From Plantago major (Eukaryota > Streptophyta > Magnoliopsida > Lamiales > Plantaginaceae): a stretch of DNA of 64,000 nucleotides. The notes beneath the pieces are model-generated. The model was not told the DNA's origin. It worked only from the letters and a program-made list of their open reading frames with translations, and searched no databases. Below, piece after piece: positions 24,241 to 34,199 of this stretch (positions are counted from its first letter, which is position 1; each line of letters opens with the position of its first letter). The position numbers were made by a program, and so were the translations under genes. The DNA lies in assembly GCA_026545765.1 (NCBI GenBank), contig CM048839.1:56049177-56113176 (forward strand), written 5' to 3'.

Positions 24241-25919
24241 TTAGAATCCTGCCATACATATACAGATCCACTCCGAGACTTTTGTACCATAGCTTTTTTT
24301 GGTACTTTCTTTTCTATTTTTTCTGGAGCAAGAGCTAGTGATTTTTAGCACCGGTAATACAAAAGTAGGGCCAACAAGGTTACCTTTCGATGATGTTCGT
24401 CTTCCACTTCTCCCCCAAACCAATTTCTCGAACTAGGATTAGGGTTCTCTTCTCTACTTTCCCCCAAACCAATTCTAAAACAAGGTCAAAACATGATTCT
24501 CCTCCATTCTTTGGAACTAGTTGCTTCATTTCTTCGTTCAAGCTCGGCGGCAGATTGTTAAGTAAAGCATGTATAAGATATATATCGTAGGGTTTCATAA
24601 GGGCTCAAAACCTTTCAGAGGGGTTAGTGAAAGGTATAAATAAAGGTTCAGAAAGGTGAGTACTACAAATCACGTTCATGCTGCTGACAAATAAGGAGTC
24701 AAGGGTAGCAGTGTTCACACAGTTGCACATAGGACTTAATTGGAGTAGCAAGTAAACTCACTCATCAAAGTAGCATGGGTCGGGTTTGGTCAGAGCATAT
24801 ATTCAATAAGTAGCGAAGCATAAAAACAAATCTACAGTCCCTCATCTAGTCATACTTTATACCGAGTACTCTTATCACAAAACAACCTTCTTTTCAAAAA
24901 GCAAATAAAGTTAGTCGTAACAAATAAAAGTAAATCCAGTTTTTAGACGTAATTAACTATAACTTAACTAAGTGCGAATATGTAAAAGCTACTACAGACC
25001 AAGCAAGTTAGCAGGCAGTAATCAAATCAAACTCTTCCCTCAAACCTAGCAGCGAGCAGATAGGAAACTAGGAAAGTAAAGAAGAAAAAGGAAAGATACT
25101 CCCCTCTCGGTGTTGTGCTTCCATCAAGTAATGCTTGTTCATTTAATTCCTCCTCCGCATATCATCTTGGTCTCCCGGTTGGTTATCGTTCACGAGCTCC
25201 ACAAAGAGTTTATGCATCTTGGATGGGTATCCTCCTTCGTTCTTCCATGGTACCTGGGCTCAAAAGTGTGTGAGATAGCATGTTTAGAGTCAATTCTAGA
25301 CTTTAGCTTACATACAAATCTCATGGGCTCTTCCTCCCCTAAACCTGATGTTTGGTACAGCGTGTATGCAAAATTTCAGCTTGTGATAAGCCAATAACTA
25401 TTTCAAATCAATGCATGAACTAAGCATGTAGCACAAATTCTCATATCGTGTCAAGCATCAAAGTGTAGAGCATATTGCAATGAAAATTCCGTTCAATGAG
25501 CATATGACGATGCAAACATGTTTCCTAAGCATAATTCTTCAAGTAAGCTAGTATGGAATTGTAAATAAATATAGGTGAATGATTTTTAGGTAAACGTTAT
25601 GTCAAAGTCGAGTCCTAGCCGCTCAAAATAACTATAGATACTGTGATTTGATGAGAAGGCGAAACGAAGGAGGATTATTTACAAGATTTTGGTCTGCAGT
25701 GGTCTTGGTTTGAGTTGACCTCTCTTGATTACTAGTAAGGTAATGGATCGACAAACTGCAATTTGTTTTCTATAGTCATATGCATGAGTTTGTATTCAGG
25801 TTGATCTATTTAGAGTTGATTATTGGGTATTAATTTATGGAGTTGCCATCTTTGGAGATTGGACAGGAGATTGACGTTTTTATATTATGGATGAATTAAT
25901 GGAGGTGCTGGAATTGTTT
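24241..25919 (-). other. Interior of the Athila/Tat-like element, no clear gene
   Basis: This is the gypsy interior between the TA-rich island and a solo LTR. It starts with a block (CAGATCCACTCCGAG) shared with the second gypsy element. Minus-strand frames such as HALLNNLPPSLNEEMKQL are short and not assignable to a family. No pol domain was recognised. Confidence 0.5.
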
Positions 25920-26032
25920 TGTGCGGCAATGGTCGTGCTGTGATGATCCGAGGAATTATAGGGTTTTGGATTTAATGTAAGGGGGTTTCTTTGACACTTT
26001 TGCTTCTATTTTATTGCTATTATATATGTATG

Positions 26033-26094
<62 letters not shown>

Positions 26095-26935
26095 TGTATG
26101 TATGTATGTATGTATGTATGTATATGTATTGTTTTATAATTTGACAAACTACTTATGGTTATTATATCAAGGAATGAGACTTGGTATAATAATCTATTCG
26201 AAAAGGATCAAATATGTGTACCCATAAATGTTTTACTGTGATTACGATGTTTGTAAATCGTTTTGTTAAAGCATGGATTGAAAAATATGTTTTATGCTCA
26301 TTGATATGCCTATGAATTGTTTGGCCCTTTCGGGAGAATGTCGTGCTTTTGGAGATCTCTCATTGTTATGTTATCCCTTTGGTAGGGCATTGTTATTATT
26401 ATGTAAAGCCGACCTGTGTGCCACCACGGTTCGTGTGGCCATAGTGTATTGTCTGATTTAGCTAAAGATATGAATTGTTATTGTTTTGAAAAGTGTTCCA
26501 TACAAATTATTTTGAATATGTAAACGTGTATATATATATGTGTGTGTGTGTGTGTGTTTTAAATACTCTGCTTGATCCGGTAGAAGTGTCATTGAGGCTC
26601 ACCCTTACCCACCCCTTTCAGATAATTAGTGTTATCGACGGATGTACTTCGGAGTTGTGGCAGATTGACTGATGTTGGATTTAAATGAACATTGTGGAGT
26701 AATTATTGTGTACTCTTAGATTGTATTGTATAGGATTACCTGTGGTATTGGAATCGTTGTAATCGATTGAGGATTTGTAATTTTTATAATTACTTTGTAT
26801 GGGATTTTAGATGCTCTGTTTTACCATTCGAGTTGATTTTGTAATTCTGAGGATAAAGGTAGGCTTCGTCTTGGCGTGAGCCCATCTCACGATAGACGGC
26901 CGGTTGCGCTAAGGTTTTGGTTTTGGGGCGTGACA
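25920..26935 (+). mobile_element. Solo LTR, chromovirus-like Ty3/gypsy (1016 bp)
   Basis: The LTR begins TGTGCGG and ends GGGGCGTGACA, with an exact 5-bp duplication TGTTT at 25915-25919 and 26936-26940. Near the start is TGATGATCCGAGGAATT and at the end TTTTGGGGCGTGACA, a form common in plant chromovirus LTRs. An alternative start 19 bp downstream would fit family consensus better but lacks the duplication. It holds TATA/TATG and GT microsatellites. No internal region is present. Confidence 0.75.
26027..26126. repeat. TA and TATG microsatellite
   Basis: A short TATG run, then TA repeats (about 26039-26067), then a long TATG tetranucleotide run to about 26120, inside the solo LTR. Apparent Tyr/Ile- and His/Thr-repeat reading frames over it are artefacts of the repeat. 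Confidence 0.97.
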
Positions 26936-26988
26936 TGTTTTAGGTCTTATAGCTCGACCCCTGTTCAGAGATAACCTTTAGGATGGAT

Positions 26989-27373
26989 CTAGATCACCTT
27001 AAAGCTTCTAAAGTGTTGTCGCTCACGCTTTATGTCGTTTGACGCTTTTAGTTCGCTTTATGCCGCTTTTAAATTATTTAGTTTACTTTTACATATTTTC
27101 AAAGTCGCAGAGCAATAATTTGCATTTCTAACTAAGGTATACTTTTATAATTTCATCTTAGATGCATGTAGAATCTCTAAGTTGTACATTATTTTTAATT
27201 TAAAATATATTTTCGAAACGTATCAAGTATTTAGTATAGATGAAATTTGTTTTATGTATTTATTGCAACGCGCTTTAAGGCGCTCGCGTCTTCATATTTT
27301 TTTAAGTTTTGACGCTTTTCGATTTACGCTCCCGCTTGCGCTTTCTCCCTCGCCCACGCTCCAGGTGATCTAG
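26989..27373. mobile_element. hAT-type MITE (385 bp)
   Basis: Terminal inverted repeats CTAGATCACCT (26989) and AGGTGATCTAG (ending 27373) are flanked by the exact 8-bp repeat GGATGGAT (26981-26988 and 27374-27381). The interior is A/T-rich with repeated GACGCTTT/GCGCTTT words near both ends. There is no transposase. The 8-bp duplication indicates a hAT-mobilised element inserted in the gypsy interior. Confidence 0.9.
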
Positions 27374-27381
27374 GGATGGAT

Positions 27382-28081
27382 GCACCCATCTCCACCTTCC
27401 AAAGAAGATTCTTCTTTCGTGATCCTCGTTGCGAAGTTTCGATTGATGTTAGGTCCATCAACCCATTCCCGCCTCACAATTTTCCCGTCGAACTCACGAC
27501 TCTCCCCTTCTTGGTATCGCGCCTTCTTCTTCCTTCAGAGTTGGAAAATGATCGCTCAAGAAGAAGTTATCATCATCCTTAGAGTACTCGTGGATATGAT
27601 TTCTCTTATGAATTTATCCAGTCCTTTCGAGCACACTTATATCAGTTCATGGCTGATCACCGAACTCCTTAACTCCCATTCCTTTACGTTCTATCTTGGT
27701 ATCAGATCCCACTCGACTGATTGGATCTCCATCGAACAACCTGTTCTCATCATTTGGGTTGCAAACCCACGGCTCTCCTTCTACTCCTTCCGTTGATGTG
27801 TCCCTGAGAGATCTCGCCTTCCTCGGTTCACGCACTTTGAGAATGATTCATATTCTTGTGTTTTATTTTTCACGCAATGCTAGTCGACGCTTAAAATCAA
27901 GTTTACGGTCTAGGGTGGTTATGAAAACCTTCCAATTATCGGGTTGGAAAATCATGGGAATACGCTGAGGAGTGGGTTTCCAATGATCGTCCCTTTCCGC
28001 ATAAGGCATAATATAATAATCAGGAATAACGAATTCAATTTCTTCTAATTTCCTTACGGGTCGGGTTCATGGGTAGTAGTA
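27382..28081 (-). other. Gypsy interior downstream of gag
   Basis: On the minus strand an open stretch near 27880-28070 reads EEIEFVIPDYYIMPYAERDD and continues with WKPTPQRIPMIFQPDNWK. It is coding-like but matches no domain known to me. The rest shows only overlapping short frames on both strands. It lies directly after the gag-like region of the same element. Confidence 0.4.
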
Positions 28082-29266
28082 CTAGTGATGCAAGTATCGG
28101 CATTTATATAGAATCAGGTAAAGTATAGGAAGCAGAAAGCTTACTATCTGTTGCTTACTTCGAAGGTGTGGTGGGATATATGGTTCGATGGCTTTGTGAA
28201 GGCCACCCATCGTATCTTCAGACTCCCCACAATCCTCCTGTTTACTAGCTTCGAGTACTTGATGGTTCCCTCGAGTATCTTCTTGCTCGGTGTATGCCTC
28301 TTCTTCCATATGCTTAGTCCATTGAGCTTCGGTTCGTACGAGTGGTTCAATATCTTCCACCTTTGTCTCAGTCGACTCCTCCATACTCTCCATTTATTTT
28401 CCGCATACGATGTCGACATGTTCAGTTCTCATCATCGCTTCTTCTTCCTCGACTATCCTCTCGGTCGCTTCAAGTAGTTTCCTCATAACTTCTCTCATGT
28501 CGACAGAAGTAACATTGTTGTCCAAATCCCATACTTGATTAGCCCACCTTTCTACTATATCCTCTTGGAGCCATTCACCATAACCCCTTAGCTTGTCGCA
28601 TAGATGATGGACATTCTTCTTCATCTCATAAAGTTCAATTTTCCTCATCATTGCTCTCCTAGACTCCTGGCTAAGTCGATCTCATATCTCAAAAAGTTCG
28701 TTTGGTCGAACCCACATGATGACCCCATCCCACTCCTCGTCAATCAAGTCTCTATAATCCTTTTCTACCTTCTTGTAGAAGTATAACAAATGTGTGCGCT
28801 TGAGCTCGGGTTCCATATGCAATGCGATCTTGAATCTCATCCAAACTTCATGGAACGTCTCCCCTTCTAGTTGCTCAAAACTCTAAAGTTCCTCACCCCA
28901 GGTGGATGTTAAGGACCATGGAAATCGGATGTATTGTATATGGAATTGGCATGTGACCTCCTCCCATATCTTCGAACTATCTGCCAGTAAGGTCTTGAGC
29001 CAAGTTCTTGCCTTTCCTTTCAAGGAACGTAGAAAAAAGAACTTTCGAATCTTTCCACTCGGTATGCCTTGAACCATCTCGTAAAAGTCTTCCATGAACC
29101 ATACTTCATATTCCCCTTCTACTCCATAGAATTTTGGAAAGAATCTGAGATACTCGGGTTTGACATAATAATTCCTTAACCCTTCTTCCAAGTATGTGCA
29201 GGATTCTGCCTCTATTGATAGTTTCCATCCCAGCTCCTTCCTTCTTCTCAAGTTTGTCGATGTCAT
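28082..29266 (-). pseudogene. gypsy gag-like region (fossil)
   Basis: The upstream part (28883-29266) reads FFPKFYGVEGEYEVWFMEDF and FFLRSLKGKARTWLKTLLAD. This fits the Retrotrans_gag pattern ('F...L.G.A..W...L') of Athila/Tat elements. The downstream parts are acidic and coiled-coil-like (ATERIVEEEEAMMRTEH), ending with AIEPYIPPHLRSKQQ. It lies 350 bp inside the primer binding site, the normal place for gag. It is broken into several pieces. Confidence 0.7.
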
Positions 29267-29593
29267 CTCTAAAGGGTTCTCAAGGTGTTTCTCCTTGCAT
29301 AAAGACTAATGGACAAACTTCCGCAGGTATAGACAAATAAAACTAGAGAAAGATAATTCTAGTTTTGAATATATAGAAATATGAAATTATGTATTTTTGG
29401 TTTTTTGATAAGAAAATAAACAAATATGAAAAAGAAAATATTTTTGGGTTTTTGTCAGGAAATCGATTCTACAAAGTTATATATATATTTTTTGGGTTTA
29501 TGCTGTACGAATTGAAAGACAGTGCGTAAAGTAAAGTGAAAGAAAGGATTCAACTTATCTCGGATTATCAAAACTTGCTTGAGCGGTCAAGTG

Positions 29594-29611
29594 TCCCCGG
29601 CAGCGGTGCCA
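29594..29611 (-). promoter_or_regulatory. Primer binding site, tRNA-Asp type
   Basis: The minus strand reads TGGCACCGCTGCCGGGGA, two mismatches from the tRNA-Asp complement TGGCGCCGTTGCCGGGGA used by Athila/Tat elements. It lies 5 bp from the LTR edge at 29617. Confidence 0.88.
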
Positions 29612-29616
29612 AATTT

Positions 29617-31021
29617 TGATGTGCACTCAGAGATTTGATTTCGTTGTAGAACCTGCAATCCCTAAATACAATCAAAGATTAAATTTATTTATGTCGGAAG
29701 TCTTCAAATCCACAATTTGTAGCAGATAGCTGACTCGGGATGTCACTCTTCACGGACACTTAGCATAGGAACAAGCAAATATCGTATGAAAATTGTATGC
29801 AGAAAGTAAACAGATTATGGCAGAACAAATGATTAGATCGCAGTAAACCCTAATTAACTTTATGTATTCGATGGTGAAAAGGTGTAAAGGATCCCCGACC
29901 TAGTTCTATTATGCTATTCACAACTACTTAGAATTAAACAACGTACTAGCCGTCTACAGGTAGCAAAGAAACATGCCAAAATGATCAAGTCGTAGTTAAC
30001 CCAGGCACCTTCACTTATACCAACAATGTGTTGTGTCACTATACACACTATCTCGTCACGTTTTCAGACAAATCACATAGGATAATGTAAAGTCCGTTAC
30101 CAAGTTGAAGTTAGTAAGGATTTCCCACGTAGAGAGTCGGACGAATAAAGAACAAGTACGAAATTACGTTTTAAAATTAATTCATTAATATAACATAGCA
30201 TATAAAGAAATAGCAATAATAGAGCTTTGGCGGTTTGCCTTTACAAAAGAAAGTTAGCTACTCATAGTATTCTAAAGACAGAAATCGAAAAGAACAATGA
30301 AAGAAAGAAGAAGAAGAAGAAGCTTAGTCTTTGATGTCTTCGTGCTGCTTCTAGGGTTTCCTCCTTCTAGGTGCCTGACGGCCAGCGGTTTTGGGGTTTC
30401 ACTTCCTCGAGGACTGGTTCTCTCTCTCAGGAGAGCTGCTTTGTGAGCGGTGGAGAATTATGAGACCCCAAGGGTCTTATTTACATTGTAAATTTCGTGC
30501 TTTGGCCGCCATTGATCATTAATGAAGGTTAGAAAGGCGGGCTTTAGCCTGACAGGCCAAGAAAAGCCTGTTTCTGGAAGATTCTGCACCACTGTGGTCT
30601 ACAGTGGGCCGCAGAGAGCCTTTTGCGGTCGACTGTCGACCGCCATTCTTCGATAATGACAGGTTTCTGTCTGTTTTCTTCCTTCTTCGATTTCGGAGTT
30701 CGTAACTTCATTTCCTCGAAAAGTGGTCTTCTACAATGTTGTAGCATCTTCAATTATCTTCGCATTGGTTAGTCACATGATATGTTTTGACACCTCGAAC
30801 TCCATGCAACGGCCAATTTAGCATATTTGCTTAACTTTCCCGATTTCGCCCAAATATGACATTTTTGTGCCTGGAATCGTGCAATTCCTCAAAAACACGA
30901 TCATGATCTATAAAATACACAGGAAGTTGGTAATTGGCCAAAATATGAGTCGAATATTGAATCTTGGGCAAAAACTGAGGGTCTAAAAGCATGCAAAATC
31001 GCACATTTCATTGCCACATCA
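29617..31021 (-). repeat. 5' LTR of the Athila/Tat-like element (1405 bp)
   Basis: The LTR has TGATGTGCACTCAGAG and CCACATCA termini and the palindrome pair at about 30597-30650. It matches 16270-17661 along its whole length with scattered substitutions and small indels. Confidence 0.92.
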
Positions 31022-31661
31022 AGCAACAAAGAACGAGTAAAGAGACTTGCAGGTTAGAAACAATAAAGAGTAACAATGATAGCTAAAACAGAAATGGATG
31101 AACGTGTTGAGATTAGATTCCTAAGCTCTAGTACCATCTCAGAGTGTAAGCGGAAGTATAAACGAAGAGAGTGTATGTTTCCATTGTTGTGAAGTTGGTA
31201 TGATTTTCAAGCTTTTTCTGTACAGAGAAGAGCTATTGTAGCTCGATATTTATAGCTACACAATCTACCCTATTCTATGTTGAATTTCCTAAATTAGCCT
31301 GAGCTATACAATGGTGCGGATGAGACATGTCATCCTTATCTGTTAATTTTCAAACTCTAAGGTGGATTGCTTCCAGAATGATCTCTGTACGGAGGATGAA
31401 CCCTAGAATGGGTAATTTGGGTTTTCTTCATATTCTCTGCATCTGGTGTATTACACCCACCATTCATGTCCTGCCACATCTGTTTGTTCGTTTCTTTGTG
31501 CTTGTGTGTTTCACTCGAACTGCGCTCCGACACTTTAGCAATATGTTGCAACGCTCTATCAGTCTGTTGAGATCCTTCAATTGTTTTTCTGATTTCTATA
31601 CTTTCTCAGCTTTCTTCATAACTTCTTCTTTCAATAACAAATTTGTTTTCTTCTTTTGACA
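31022..31661 (-). repeat. Older copia element: leader, primer binding site and 5' LTR
   Basis: After the gypsy element ends, the older copia leader resumes. The minus strand carries ATGGTACTAGAGC (31125-31137), a primer-binding-site variant used by plant copia elements. The LTR then runs from about 31145 to about 31640-31661, with a TATA box (TATAAATA, minus, 31247-31254). The far LTR boundary is uncertain because a MITE abuts it. This supplies the 5' end for the gag parts at 13026-16269. Confidence 0.65.
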
Positions 31662-31868
31662 AGACCATCTCTCGGAGAGACCAATTCAACATCACATATT
31701 TACGTATAAACATCATATGTTTAACTTCAAACATTTTGTGTATAATAAACATGCATTATACTTGCATTATATGAACTTCTTAACATGTGATGTTTGCAGA
31801 TAAAATGCGATGTTTGTAACAAAATATGTGATGTTTGGTTTGGTCTCTTCGAGAGACGGTCTCTCGCA
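31662..31868. mobile_element. MITE with AGACC...GGTCT inverted ends
   Basis: About 205 bp with inverted ends AGACCATCTCTCGGAGAGAC and TCTCTTCGAGAGACGGTCT. The interior is A/T-rich with a repeated TGATGTTT word. Its termini resemble the GAGACGGTCTC family at 31921 and 40136. The superfamily is not assigned. Confidence 0.65.
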
Positions 31869-31920
31869 AAAGTTACTCATATTAATTGATGAATAATAAC
31901 TGATTTAACAAAAAGTTTCA

Positions 31921-32131
31921 TAAGAGACGGTCTCTAGATAACTTATTTAGAGACAACCTATGTTATCAATATAAACATCTATGTCATTAATCAAAACGTC
32001 TATTTTGTTGTTGTAATATGAAAAAATACCAATGTTTAGAACATAGGTATTTTGATTAATAACATAGATGATTTTCTTGATAATATAGGTCCGTCTCTAG
32101 ATAAATTATCTAGATACCGTTTTTTAGAATA
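31921..32131. mobile_element. MITE, GAGACGGTCTCTAGATAA family, copy 1
   Basis: An inverted-repeat element. The left arm is GAGACGGTCTCTAGATAACT and the right arm, read in reverse, AACGGTATCTAGATAATTTA. The interior holds AACATAGATG and AAAACGTCTAT words. The same family recurs at 40136-40380. Confidence 0.7.
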
Positions 32132-32149
32132 CTTACTCGTGATTTAATA

Positions 32150-32420
32150 GTTTTGTTAATCCTTGACTGATCTGCTTTGCTGTGCGGGTGTACTGTAGCA
32201 GCTGTGTATGTTTGCGGCTTGTGTGTTCTGTTCTTTGATAGTTTATCCCCAAAGGTTCTGGTTTAGGCTTTCTTTTCTGATCAATTGGAGATTGAATTTG
32301 TACTGTACTGCACTTGTGAGCAGGGATCCTTTTTGTGATTATTCTGACTATTGGGCATACCTTATGCTCCTATAGTCCATGATGCAATATATTTAACTTT
32401 CCCAAAAAAAAAAAAAAAAT
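32150..32420 (+). mobile_element. Poly(A)-tailed retroposon, probable 5'-truncated LINE tail
   Basis: Unique-looking non-coding sequence ends in ATGCAATATATTTAAC, a short spacer and 16 A at 32404-32419. This is the style of a plant LINE 3' end. No clear target duplication was found and the 5' boundary is approximate. Confidence 0.45.
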
Positions 32421-32639
32421 TAAAATTGTATATTTTTTATAGGATTGTTATATAAAATGTGTAATAAAAAAAGTGATTTTTTTTTTATACTTTTAAGGTT
32501 ATTTGATTGGTTTTAATGTTTTTTGACTGGTTTAAAGTTGTTTGTTTCGTTGAAACTGTAAAGAGAGATAAATAGTAGGGTAAAAAGATATGATAATTGT
32601 CTAGTGAAGAAAATTTTGACTTAAAGTTTTTAGGTAAAA

Positions 32640-32955
32640 AAAAGCGATTCAACTCCTAAAGTTTGACTGTTTATACAATTTGATCCCTTATCTTTGCTAG
32701 GTAGCTATATGCATCTTAACATTTAAAATGTGTTGCTATATCCCTTTTTAGTATAATTTCCAAAGTATTTATTAGCCGAAGCATGTGATACACATCAGAT
32801 GGAAAACATTTATAAGGTACATATAACAACACATATTAAAAATAATCGGGGGGAAAACTGCACAAACATATAAACCTTTGAGGGTGAAAATGTTTTTTTG
32901 TCAAGATTTTAATGTCAAAATTACAAGCCAAAGACCAAAATACGTTTTAGTTGAT
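32640..32955. mobile_element. Imperfect inverted-repeat (MITE-like) element
   Basis: The left part (CTCCTAAAGTTTGACTG, then AAAATGTGTTGCTATAT) pairs with the right part (ACATATAACAACACAT, then AACCTTTGAGGGTG). This gives two long imperfect arms around a loop near 32780. No target duplication was identified. Confidence 0.5.
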
Positions 32956-33082
32956 GAATATATAGTTGAATTTAACCAGTATGCCTAACAACAGTCTTCA
33001 CGCACAAATGAAATAGTAGAAATATTACTAAGTAATATTATCCCAACCAATTAATAACCATAACTTATAACTAGTTTATGGC

Positions 33083-33099
33083 CCGTCAAGATTCGACGG
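33083..33099 (-). terminator. Helitron 3' terminal hairpin
   Basis: A 5-bp GC-rich stem CCGTC/GACGG with a 7-nt loop, 8 nt before the terminal CTAG. In Helitrons this hairpin is thought to signal the end of rolling-circle transfer. Confidence 0.75.
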
Positions 33100-33411
33100 A
33101 TATTAGAAAATCATATATAAAAATATCTCGAAACAACACATTTATCATTCAAAGAAAATATACAAAAAAATACTATAAACTACTACATTATTTGAAATTC
33201 CAACACATGTGTAATAAAGAGATCAATTGAAATAAATCATTTCCTGTAAAATAAAATTTAAAAAAGAGTTAACACATTGTGCTAATAGTAATAATTTATT
33301 GTTAACAATATGTTCAAGTCATCAAGGTTTATAATGTAATAAATTTAAAATTACATTATAGTTTGTCGAAGATCTCTTTGTATACAACATTTGTAGTCGT
33401 ATCATATAGGT

Positions 33412-34190
33412 CTGTAATTGGGTAGGATCCAACCCGGACCCGTTAAAACTCGACAAATTATTTATGTACGAGTTAGGTTCTACACCCGCACCCGTCCAAA
33501 ACTCGCATTTGCCCAATACCCAACCCGCTCTCAGACCCAATTCGGATCCAACCCGTATAGAACTCGACTCGAATTTGACCCGTACCCAAATTTGACCCAC
33601 GATCCGACTGCCCAAAATTTCGTCCCCCACCCCCACCCGGCCCCCGGACGACCATAAAAATTTTTGTGAAAACATGTGGGAAATTTATTTAGTGAAATAA
33701 AAAATAATTTTCCCGGTTAGGGTGGGGTCACCCAACCAAAAAAAATTTCGCAAAAACATGTGGGGAACTTTTTCGTGAGATAAAAATTCTTCGTCTGGCA
33801 AATATGGTTCGCGAAAACATCTGAGAAATTATTTTCGTGAGATTTTTTTTTTTTTTTTTTGCGCGAGGTAGGGTGGGTGGGGTACCCTACCCCAACTCCC
33901 ACCCCGTCTGACCAAAAAAAAAATTGTCACGAAAACATGTGGAAAATTATTTTCGTGACATGAAACATTTTCGTCCAGGTGCGTGAAACTGTTTTCCTAT
34001 TTTAATTGTTTTTCAAAATTTCGGGTTGGGTTTGGTTTCTAGGTCTTATTGACTTTAAAATTCCGTGTCAGTATGGGTACATGTTTTAAAATTGTGGGTT
34101 GGGTGCGGGTACATGTAATAAACCCCGTTAAAACCATCGTGTTCAACCCCACAAATTTTGTAATGGGTCGGTACGGGAATATGTAATAGG
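33412..34190. repeat. AACCCG/GGGTT-rich tract inside the Helitron
   Basis: AACCCG, ACCCG and GGGTTGGG words are dense at both ends, with CCCCCACCC and GTGGGGTACC tracts between. Sequences such as TTTCGTGAGA and AAAACATGTGG repeat several times. It resembles internal debris of hAT-type MITEs, but no clean inverted termini or duplication were found. Proline-, arginine- or glycine-rich frames here are not genes. Confidence 0.5.
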
Positions 34191-34199
34191 GAAATTTGT

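Larger units (their letters stand above)
16270..31021 (-). mobile_element. Athila/Tat-like Ty3/gypsy element, no visible pol (14.75 kb)
   Basis: Two LTRs in the same orientation (16270-17661 and 29617-31021) begin TGATGTG and end CACATCA. A tRNA-Asp-type primer binding site lies inside the right LTR, and a gag-like region lies at 28082-29266, so it is read on the minus strand. The flanks AACAA and AGCAA are a target duplication with one mismatch. No protease, RT, RNase H or integrase could be recognised, so it is probably a non-autonomous derivative or has lost pol. It contains a TA-rich island (18480-24240), a solo LTR (25920-26935) and a hAT MITE (26989-27373). By eye the LTRs differ at roughly 5-7% of the positions compared. 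At a rate of 1.3e-8 per site per year, which is an assumption, that suggests about 2-3 million years. Confidence 0.88.

Noticed and set aside
25956-26227. Reading frames with Tyr/Ile or His/Thr repeats
   Set aside because: They are translations of the TA/TATG microsatellite.
27709-27722. GGTATCAGATCCCAC as a plus-strand primer binding site
   Set aside because: No LTR edge lies next to it and it sits inside another element; the match is partial.
27376-27968. Overlapping plus-strand reading frames of 70-140 codons
   Set aside because: They lie in the interior of a minus-strand gypsy element, overlap each other in several frames and match nothing known.
33418-33675. Pro/Arg- and Gly/Val-rich reading frames
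   Set aside because: They come from the AACCCG/GGGTT-rich tract inside the Helitron and have no domain.
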